Positions 23,607-29,314 of a stretch of 29,314 nucleotides of DNA are shown piece after piece. The translations under genes were made by a program, and so were the position numbers. Numbering within the stretch: position 1 is the first letter of the stretch; every line of letters starts with the position of its first letter. The notes beneath the pieces are model-generated. The model had not been told where the DNA came from and did not search any database. It saw only the letters and a program-made list of their open reading frames with translations. Source of the DNA: Kaiparowitsia sp041742695 (GTDB lineage: Bacteria > Cyanobacteriota > Cyanobacteriia > Elainellales > Elainellaceae); contig JBGTOF010000244.1 of assembly GCA_041742695.1 (NCBI GenBank), positions 1 to 29,314 on the forward strand, written 5' to 3'.

Positions 23607-26600
23607 GTGAAATCAGCGCCGACCAACATTCTGATCATTGTTGACCCCAGTGTCCTTCACTACGCGTCTCTAATTGACTCAACCCGTCCCCATGCCACTG
23701 TGCATGTGCTGCAGCCTAACCAGTCTGGGCTGGCTCAGATTTCTAATATTCTGAAGCGCCAGTCAGCCGTTACAGAACTGCACATTCTTTCCCATGGCCG
23801 ACCCGGTCAAGTGCTGGTGGGCACGAGTGGCTTCACCACACAGCAACTCTATACTCAAGCCCAGTCCATCACAGGCTGGGCTTCTGCCTTTGCCCCTAAT
23901 GCTCATCTCTTGCTCTATGGGTGCGATGTGGCAGCGGGCGAAGTCGGTCGCGATTTTGTGCATACCCTGGCCGAGCTAACGGGCACCCATGTTGCAGCAG
24001 CGACTCACCCGGTTGGCGCAGCCTCTCTGGGCGGGCGCTGGCAGCTCGACTACCAGACCGGAGAAACAGCACCACCGCTTGCGTTAGATGCAGCGGGGCA
24101 AGCTGCTTACACCGGAATTTTGGCAACGGCCTTTCCTAACCTGTTTTACGCCAATGTCGCAGCATCGCTATTCGTGTTGGATTTGACCACAGGCGAAGCT
24201 GACCCAGTTGGGACGCTCGCGTTTAATACCAATGCGATCGCCCGCGAAGCCCAAAACGGGCGTATCTACTACATTGGTCAAGGCACCGATCGGCGTGTCG
24301 CCTTTTTTGATCCCTTTGCGGCTCCCGGCTCCCAAAACACCATTCTCCCGTTTGATAACTCCGGCAGCGCAGGCACGGGCTTTGTCAAGCTAGCTCAAGC
24401 TCAAAATGGCGTGATCTACGCCATGAACCTGTCTGATACACAACTCTACGCCGTTAACCAAACCACTGGGGAACTGACGGTCTTTGGCAATATTTCTGGC
24501 GGCACCACGCCGTTCAGCGCGGGCAGTGGCGACATGGCCTTCGACCCCAATAACGCAAATCGCCTCATCATCACCGTTGCCCCTGGCGGTCAGACTATTC
24601 GGCTTTACAGCGTAGACATTAGCGATCCGGCGAACCTCAACGCAGTCTTTATTGGCAACTCGGGCATCAGCACCGATGGAGCAGGCTCCCTGGCCTTTGG
24701 GCAAGATGGGCAGCTTTACACCTCCTCGAATGAAGGCGGCACTGACGGATTGTGGCAGCTTAGCCTGACTAGTGCTAGTGCAACTCGGATCGCCAACACA
24801 GTCCGATCCGACAACAACGCATCGCTGCGGTTCAATGACTTTGGCACCCTTCCCATCCCTACGCCTGATATTGATATTCAGGTGAATGTGCCCACTGGAC
24901 AGCCCGAAGCGCAACCGGGCGACACCGTCACCTACATCGTTACCGTCACCAACAACAGCGGCACGTTTGATGTAAACGACGTGCCGCTGTTAATTGGCCT
25001 GCCGCCAGAAATTATAAACATCACGTTTAATGGCTCGCCCAGCAGCAACAATATTTCCACCACTGTGGATTTAACCGCCAACGAAACCGTGACCTTCACC
25101 GTAACGGGGGTTGTAGACCCTGGGACGCCCATTAACACTCCGATCACCACCACAGTGAGTTCGCCGCCAATTCCAGGTCTCGTTGAATCTAACCCTGGCA
25201 GCAACAGCACAACTATCACAACCCAAGTAGTCAGCGGCATCTCGAACCAGCCCCCCATCACCAACCCCATCACCACTGACGTCAGCGGCCCGGGTGAAGG
25301 CGTGACGCGGTTGCCAGCGCTGTCTGGGTCAGACCCAGATGGCACCCTAAGTGGGTTCCGCATTCTGTCATTGCCGATCGCAGGCGAGGGGCGCTTGTTC
25401 TTGGGCAACCCCAATCAGGGCGGTACTCCCATTGCAGTTAACCAGCTCATTCCCCCTAATCAGGCTAACCAGGTCTTTTCCCGAGCGCTGGCGGGCTTCT
25501 CGGGCGCGGCTAGCTTTACCTATACCGCTGTGGATAATCTGGGAGCAACCTCGCTTACGCCAGCAACGGTCACGCTGCAACAGGTTTCGGTACCGCCGCC
25601 GACCGGGGGATGTTTGCCTGGGTTGGTGATTACTGGAACCAATCAGGCTGATAATCTGGTGGGCACCACCGGTCAAGACACGATGTTTGGCCTGGCAGGG
25701 AATGACATGATTCGGGGCGGCGACTGTGGCGACGTGATTTTTGGCGGCCCAGGGGATGATCGACTGTTTGGCGAGGGCGGCAACGATCGCTTGATTGGTG
25801 GCGCTGGGAATGACACCTTGCGCGGTGGGGCAGGGCGTGACACCCTGAATGGCGGTGCGGGCAATGATCTGCTGCTGGGTGGGGGCAGTCGCGACCTGTT
25901 GCGGGGCGGGGCGGCCAACGATACCTTACTCGGGGGTGCAGGCAACGATACGCTATTTGGCAATAACGGCAATGATGCCCTGTTTGGTGATGGCGGCAAT
26001 GATGTCTTGAGGGGTGGTGCTGGGCGCGATACCCTACGCGGTGGCTTGGGGGATGACTTGCTGTTTGGCAATAACGGGAACGACCTGCTGTTGGGCGGCA
26101 ATGGCAATGACACGCTAGATGGCGGTGCGGGCAACGATACCCTGCGGGGTGGCCCGGGCAATGATGTGCTGCGCGGCAAGGCGGGCAACGATGTGCTGTT
26201 TGGCGGAGGTGGAGACGACTTCATCCTCGGGGGCAACGGCAATGATGCGTTGTTTGGCGGGCCAGGAAATGACACCCTAATCGGTAGCGCAGGCAACGAT
26301 ACGCTGCGGGGGGGAAATGGTGACGATGTGCTGCGAGGGGGTGCGGCGCGCGACCTGCTGTTTGGCGGGGCGGGCAACGATACCCTATTTGGCAACAACG
26401 GCAACGACACCATTTTTGGTGGCCCGGGTGATGATGTGATCTTTGGCGGCGCGGGGGATGATGTGCTGCGGGGTGGTGCGGGTGACGATCGCCTATTAGG
26501 CGGTATAGGCGACGATACGATCTTCGGTGGCCCCGGCAATGACATTATTAACGGCGGCAGCGGCAACGATGTGCTGTTTGGTGGCGCTGGCAATGACACT

Positions 26601-27269
26601 ATCCGTGGGGGGGCAGGCCGTGACACACTCTATGGCGGGCCAGGGAATGATCGCCTGTTTGGCGGCAGTAATGATGATGTGCTGTTCGGCGGACAAGGCA
26701 ACGATATTCTTCGAGGCAACAATGGAAACGATACGCTCTATGCGGGGGCGGGCCGAAATCGCCTGATTGGCGGTGCGGGTAATAATGTGTTGGTGAGCGA
26801 GGGTGGCCAGAATGTGCTGGTAGGTGGCAATGGGGAAGACACGTTTGCCTTTTTGGGAGCCAGCAAGGCCGCAGTGTTGCGACAGTCGCGGGTGGCAAAC
26901 CGCGATCGCATCCTTGGCTTTGATCAAACGGAGGGCGATCGCATTTTGCTGAGCTTTAACAACAGCCTCCAAGCGACGACGCCCCCCCCTCGGCTGTTCA
27001 ACGCAGGCGCAATTGTGGCCAATACCCTGGCCCAAGCGGCAGCGGCAGCCTATCTTGACAGAAACCAAACCGCGCCGGGCAATCAGGGGTTGACCCGAAA
27101 CCAGGCGATGTTCTTCGATTGGCAGGGGAGCACCTATCTGTCGGTCAACAACGCCCAGAATGGGTTTAACCAAAATCAGGATATGGTCGTCAACATGAGC
27201 AGCATGGTGTTTAAGCCAGGGGATGCCAACGCAGGTGTGTTGAATATGGCGGACTACTTTGTGGTTTAA
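23607..27269 (+). CDS. Large DUF4347/RTX calcium-binding protein, probably secreted
   Basis: 1220 residues from GTG 23607, with AGAGG eight bases upstream. Order of parts: DUF4347 (about 6-165, ILSHGRPGQVLVG and LLLYGCDVAAG), common at the N-terminus of giant cyanobacterial surface proteins; a beta-propeller-like stretch (~175-415); a DUF11-like Ig domain (~425-540); a cadherin/VCBS-like segment (~548-660); 44 RTX nonapeptides (677-1072); and a C-terminal region (1073-1220) with the NRDRILGFDQTEGDRILL and FFDWQGSTYLSVNNA motifs typical of type I secretion substrates. There is no Sec signal peptide, so C-terminal type I export is inferred. No transporter genes are nearby. The repeats should fold into a parallel beta-roll on binding Ca2+ outside the cell. 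A role in surface layer, adhesion or matrix is likely but unproven. Confidence 0.93.
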   Translation: MKSAPTNILIIVDPSVLHYASLIDSTRPHATVHVLQPNQSGLAQISNILKRQSAVTELHILSHGRPGQVLVGTSGFTTQQLYTQAQSITGWASAFAPNAHLLLYGCDVAAGEVGRDFVHTLAELTGTHVAAATHPVGAASLGGRWQLDYQTGETAPPLALDAAGQAAYTGILATAFPNLFYANVAASLFVLDLTTGEADPVGTLAFNTNAIAREAQNGRIYYIGQGTDRRVAFFDPFAAPGSQNTILPFDNSGSAGTGFVKLAQAQNGVIYAMNLSDTQLYAVNQTTGELTVFGNISGGTTPFSAGSGDMAFDPNNANRLIITVAPGGQTIRLYSVDISDPANLNAVFIGNSGISTDGAGSLAFGQDGQLYTSSNEGGTDGLWQLSLTSASATRIANTVRSDNNASLRFNDFGTLPIPTPDIDIQVNVPTGQPEAQPGDTVTYIVTVTNNSGTFDVNDVPLLIGLPPEIINITFNGSPSSNNISTTVDLTANETVTFTVTGVVDPGTPINTPITTTVSSPPIPGLVESNPGSNSTTITTQVVSGISNQPPITNPITTDVSGPGEGVTRLPALSGSDPDGTLSGFRILSLPIAGEGRLFLGNPNQGGTPIAVNQLIPPNQANQVFSRALAGFSGAASFTYTAVDNLGATSLTPATVTLQQVSVPPPTGGCLPGLVITGTNQADNLVGTTGQDTMFGLAGNDMIRGGDCGDVIFGGPGDDRLFGEGGNDRLIGGAGNDTLRGGAGRDTLNGGAGNDLLLGGGSRDLLRGGAANDTLLGGAGNDTLFGNNGNDALFGDGGNDVLRGGAGRDTLRGGLGDDLLFGNNGNDLLLGGNGNDTLDGGAGNDTLRGGPGNDVLRGKAGNDVLFGGGGDDFILGGNGNDALFGGPGNDTLIGSAGNDTLRGGNGDDVLRGGAARDLLFGGAGNDTLFGNNGNDTIFGGPGDDVIFGGAGDDVLRGGAGDDRLLGGIGDDTIFGGPGNDIINGGSGNDVLFGGAGNDTIRGGAGRDTLYGGPGNDRLFGGSNDDVLFGGQGNDILRGNNGNDTLYAGAGRNRLIGGAGNNVLVSEGGQNVLVGGNGEDTFAFLGASKAAVLRQSRVANRDRILGFDQTEGDRILLSFNNSLQATTPPPRLFNAGAIVANTLAQAAAAAYLDRNQTAPGNQGLTRNQAMFFDWQGSTYLSVNNAQNGFNQNQDMVVNMSSMVFKPGDANAGVLNMADYFVV
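25635..26822 (+). repeat. RTX repeat array: 44 contiguous nonapeptide units of 27 bp
   Basis: Units follow GGxGxDxLx (such as GGAGNDTLF and GNNGNDALF) from residue 677 to 1072 with no insertion, deletion or spacer, giving exact 27-bp periodicity over 1188 bp. The first unit (GTNQADNLV) is divergent. The last three full units (AGAGRNRLI, GGAGNNVLV, SEGGQNVLV) have Asn in place of the calcium-ligand Asp at position 6. Confidence 0.95.
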
Positions 27270-27306
27270 AGCTGCATCGTTTCGTGCTGGCTAAACGTTA
27301 TGCTGT

Positions 27307-27349
27307 GAACAAAAGGGAGGAGCTGCAATGCAGCTCCTCCCTTTTGTTC
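27307..27349. terminator. Bidirectional terminator after the RTX gene
   Basis: Perfect 21-bp arms (27307-27327 and 27329-27349) around one base, with AAAAGGGAGGAGCTGCA at the core of the left arm. The stem ends in CTTTTGTTC on the plus strand and the same on the minus strand. It lies between the RTX gene and the convergent Trp-rich gene. Confidence 0.88.
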
Positions 27350-27398
27350 GTGAACGTTAGTCCCTTTAACATTGTTGGAGACTCGGGTTAATGACCGG

Positions 27399-27677
27399 CT
27401 AATGACGACGCTGCAGGTCTAGTTCATCGAGGGCACGATCGAGGGCCTCTTGCTCTTCGAGCGATCGCCATCCGGCTTGCCACAGCGTGCGATCTTTGAG
27501 CTGGGTTGCATTCAGCCAAAATCGTACCGTGGGGTCGCAGGAGGCAACCATTTCTGCAAACACCCACCGCCCCTCGTTTTTGCGATTGACCACCTGAAAG
27601 TGTCGCCAGCCCCAGCTTTGCCGAGAGGATGTCCACTTTGAGCCCACTAAGTAGGGAAATTTTTGTTTCTTTGCCAT
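27399..27677 (-). CDS. TIGR02450-type Trp-rich small protein
   Basis: 92 residues with six Trp, including SKWTSSRQSWGWRHFQVV and LWQAGWRSL. This pattern and length match the Trp-rich family TIGR02450, found in cyanobacteria and some marine proteobacteria; function unknown. It begins with a basic MAKKQKFP stretch and ends in an acidic/basic helix (SLEEQEALDRALDELDLQRR). No membrane segment. It reads alone and converges with the RTX gene. Confidence 0.85.
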   Translation of the reverse strand: MAKKQKFPYLVGSKWTSSRQSWGWRHFQVVNRKNEGRWVFAEMVASCDPTVRFWLNATQLKDRTLWQAGWRSLEEQEALDRALDELDLQRRH

Positions 27678-28029
27678 TGTGACCTATCCCTCTGCTGCAT
27701 AGCCCTGACTTGCTTCAGCAGGACCGGCTGTCTCCTCTCAGCCTACACGCCTAACGCGGTCGGTGGGGCAAGTGCTCGGCAGGGGTAATCAATCCTCAGA
27801 GTTGAACTCATCGAGCCTTGTATACCCGTGCTCGGCAAGATGCGCCTTGAGCCTGCTGCATTATACGAGTGCAAGCCAAATGGGGAAAATTGGGCTTAGC
27901 CTCCTTAACCCCCATGTCTTTTGCTGTTCTGTAGTCGGGAATGTGCCTAAGGCTGCCGCAACAGCGTATGATTATCGTCGTTTATGTGATTTGGCTCTGC
28001 CATCTCGAAAAGAACTGCCTCCCATTGCC
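27678..28029. other. Non-coding divergent region between Trp-rich gene and upp
   Basis: 352 bp. The upp frame stays open through most of it, back to 27763, but the encoded residues are unlike any uracil phosphoribosyltransferase. It should hold both promoters; an AT-containing patch near 27965-27985 (GTATGATTATCG) is a candidate -10 region for upp. No strong hairpin seen. Confidence 0.45.
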
Positions 28030-28680
28030 ATGACCCTACAACTGCGCATCTATGTTCCGAATCATCCGCTCGTCAAGCATTGGCTTGGGGTTGCCCGTGA
28101 CGAATCAACACCGCCTGTGCTGTTTCGCAGTGCGATGACCGAGCTGGGACGCTGGCTCACGTATGAAGCTATGCGTGATTGGCTGCCTACGGTTGAGACA
28201 GAGGTAAAAACGCCGCTGGCAACCTGCCCGGCGACCTTCATTAATCCTGAAGCGCCCATTGCGCTCGTGCCTATTCTGCGGGCAGGATTAGCGCTCATGG
28301 AGGGGGCGCAGGCGCTGCTGCCTCTTGCCAATACCTATCACATTGGGCTGGCGCGTAATGAAGAGACCTTAGAGCCCACCTGGTATCTCAACAAATTACC
28401 CCAGCAGTTCGATCCGACGACGCGCATCCTGATTCCAGAACCGATGCTAGCGACCGGTGGAACCTCCGTCGCAGTGATGGCAGAGCTCGTGCGGCGGGGC
28501 GTTGATCCATCCCTAGTCCGAATTATCTCCGTCGTGGCGGCTCCTCCCGCCTTGCAGCGGTTAGGGGCGGCCTATCCTGAGCTGACGATTTTCTCTGCTG
28601 GGATTGATGAAGCACTGAATGAGCACGGCTTTATTGTGCCGGGTCTAGGAGATGCAGGCGATCGCACGTTTGCGACATGA
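28030..28680 (+). CDS. upp: Uracil phosphoribosyltransferase
   Basis: 216 residues from ATG 28030. It makes UMP from uracil and PRPP in pyrimidine salvage. Features: VPNHPLVKHWLGVARD at the N-terminus, VPILRAGLALMEG, the PRPP loop EPMLATGGTS, and the uracil-binding end DEALNEHGFIVPGLGDAGDR. The PRPP loop begins with Glu where E. coli Upp has Asp (DPMLATGG), a variant I believe also occurs in other cyanobacterial copies. The upstream-open frame was not used because MTLQLRIYVPNHP is the standard start. No partner gene is adjacent. Confidence 0.94.
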   Translation: MTLQLRIYVPNHPLVKHWLGVARDESTPPVLFRSAMTELGRWLTYEAMRDWLPTVETEVKTPLATCPATFINPEAPIALVPILRAGLALMEGAQALLPLANTYHIGLARNEETLEPTWYLNKLPQQFDPTTRILIPEPMLATGGTSVAVMAELVRRGVDPSLVRIISVVAAPPALQRLGAAYPELTIFSAGIDEALNEHGFIVPGLGDAGDRTFAT

Positions 28681-28859
28681 ATCTGTGCCCCGACGATCTA
28701 GAGCCGCAATTTGGTGAGCGATCGTACTAGCCACCATCCCCCGCAAACAGGTAAGCTTTGAACAAGATCACAGTTGGGTCTTTTGGAGCATCCTAGAAGA
28801 AGAGTGCCGCCCAGCGTCGCCAAATTCAGCCTCCCCAATCTTGAACAAGCGAGTGAATT

Positions 28860-29195
28860 ATGAGTCAGCAAGATAACTTTTTCGGTGGGTTTTTGCTGGG
28901 CACCCTGGTTGGTGGTGTAGTCGGGGGTGTGGTTGGCGTGTTGGCCACCACCAAACTCAACAAGCAGCAAGACATAGATGAAAGTAAAGCCCCCTTTCCC
29001 AGGCTAGAAGGCAAGTCCAGCAAGAAAAAGCGGCTCTCGACTAATCCCCAAAATATGGAAGTGGCCCGTCGCAGCCTAGAAGATAAAATTGCCCAGCTGA
29101 ATGATGCCATTGATGATGTAAGACAAAATCTAGGCGGCAGCAATGGCAATGCCGATGCCAGCGCGAGTAACCCAGTGGGCGATCGCCGCTCCTAA
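28860..29195 (+). CDS. Small glycine-zipper membrane protein with C-terminal helix
   Basis: 111 residues. The N-terminus has one Gly/Val-rich membrane segment (about 8-28, GGFLLGTLVGGVVGGVVGVL) with a glycine-zipper pattern, followed by a basic/acidic linker with a Lys cluster (SSKKKR) and a helical stretch (~63-90, RSLEDKIAQLNDAIDDVRQNL) that could form a coiled coil. It looks like the small YtxH-like membrane proteins common in cyanobacteria; function unknown. ATG 28860 is taken because it directly precedes the membrane segment. A hairpin follows 48 bp after the stop. Confidence 0.7.
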   Translation: MSQQDNFFGGFLLGTLVGGVVGGVVGVLATTKLNKQQDIDESKAPFPRLEGKSSKKKRLSTNPQNMEVARRSLEDKIAQLNDAIDDVRQNLGGSNGNADASASNPVGDRRS

Positions 29196-29243
29196 ATTCA
29201 GTCCCCAGCACTGGCTGAGCGGCAACCATCAGTTCATCAAAGA

Positions 29244-29284
29244 CCCCTGAGATGCTGTGCGCCTCGCACACAACATCTCAGGGG
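29244..29284. terminator. Terminator-like hairpin at the end of the window
   Basis: CCCCTGAGATG (29244-29254) pairs with CATCTCAGGGG (29274-29284); inside, TGTGCG and CGCACA (29256-29270) extend the stem after a small bulge. It follows the small membrane-protein gene. No clear T run follows, and the next gene is outside the window. Confidence 0.65.
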
Positions 29285-29314
29285 CTTCAACTTATCCCGA
29301 ACTTAGATTTTATG

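Larger units (their letters stand above)
1..29314. repeat. HIP1 dispersed octamer GCGATCGC, about fifty copies
   Basis: Counted by eye: roughly 50 exact copies, often extended to GGCGATCGCC, in genes and gaps alike. This density is the hallmark of many cyanobacterial genomes. The longest gap without a copy is about 24,245-26,900, across the RTX gene. Confidence 0.9.

Noticed and set aside
25673..26626. A 317-codon antisense frame encoding a Pro/Ser-rich repetitive protein
   Set aside because: It is the reverse reading of the RTX repeat codons; periodic GC-rich repeats keep stop codons out. No start signal or family.
25635..26822. Short regular DNA repeats resembling a CRISPR array
   Set aside because: Period is exactly 27 bp with no spacers, units are diverged, and the sense frame encodes RTX nonapeptides.
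26496..27173. A 225-codon antisense frame
   Set aside because: It lies wholly inside the RTX gene and its sequence is dictated by the repeats on the other strand.
27763..28029. N-terminal extension of upp
   Set aside because: 89 residues without similarity to uracil phosphoribosyltransferase, which starts at MTLQLRIYVPN.

Overview
This is a stretch of cyanobacterial chromosome. The palindromic octamer GCGATCGC (HIP1) occurs about fifty times by eye in 29.3 kb, roughly once per 0.6 kb. The gene content is also typical: glgC, a YvcK with an N-terminal membrane anchor, a DUF3177 membrane protein, a TIGR02450 Trp-rich protein, ycf22/TGD2-like MCE genes, and a DUF4347/RTX giant protein. DNA is GC-rich and coding-dense. 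The sequence does not fix genus or species. I see no tRNA, rRNA, insertion sequence, prophage or CRISPR array.

Layout. Positions 1-4340: the first 24 codons of argF (minus), an LRAT-fold protein (minus), a CysQ-type phosphatase (plus), a calmodulin-like EF-hand protein (minus) and an aldehyde dehydrogenase resembling gamma-aminobutyraldehyde dehydrogenase (plus). Positions 4456-9367, all minus: glgC, a DUF3177-patatin pair and yvcK. Positions 9825-12300, plus: ATPase and substrate-binding subunits of an MCE (Mla/TGD-like) lipid transporter, without a permease. Positions 12372-13440, minus: purS-purQ. Positions 13717-17927, all plus: a Fur-family (probably Zur) regulator, an LpxO-like aspartyl/asparaginyl beta-hydroxylase, a Rieske oxygenase and an alpha-oxoamine synthase, closed by a strong hairpin. 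Positions 18021-22846: hisA (minus), a small unknown gene and a DprA/LOG-type Rossmann protein (plus), proA-folB (minus) and a dienelactone hydrolase (plus). A 760-bp non-coding stretch rich in hairpins then leads into a 1220-residue DUF4347/RTX protein with 44 uninterrupted calcium-binding nonapeptides (23607-27269). The end holds a Trp-rich protein (minus), upp (plus) and a small glycine-zipper membrane protein (plus).

How genes fit together. Most are housekeeping genes of amino acid, purine, folate, glycogen and pyrimidine metabolism. The unusual content concerns lipids and surfaces: LRAT-fold protein, patatin, MCE transporter, and above all the hydroxylase/Rieske/alpha-oxoamine synthase trio. 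That trio has the enzyme classes expected of a small pathway making and oxidising an amino-ketone or sphingoid-like product, although no product can be read from sequence. It and the RTX protein are the best candidates for undescribed biology.

Most convergent gene ends carry near-perfect inverted repeats with arms of 18-24 bp and very small loops, acting as probable bidirectional terminators. Several gene starts used here are shorter than the longest open frame (cysQ, aldehyde dehydrogenase, purS, fur, folB, proA, upp); reasons are given per gene.
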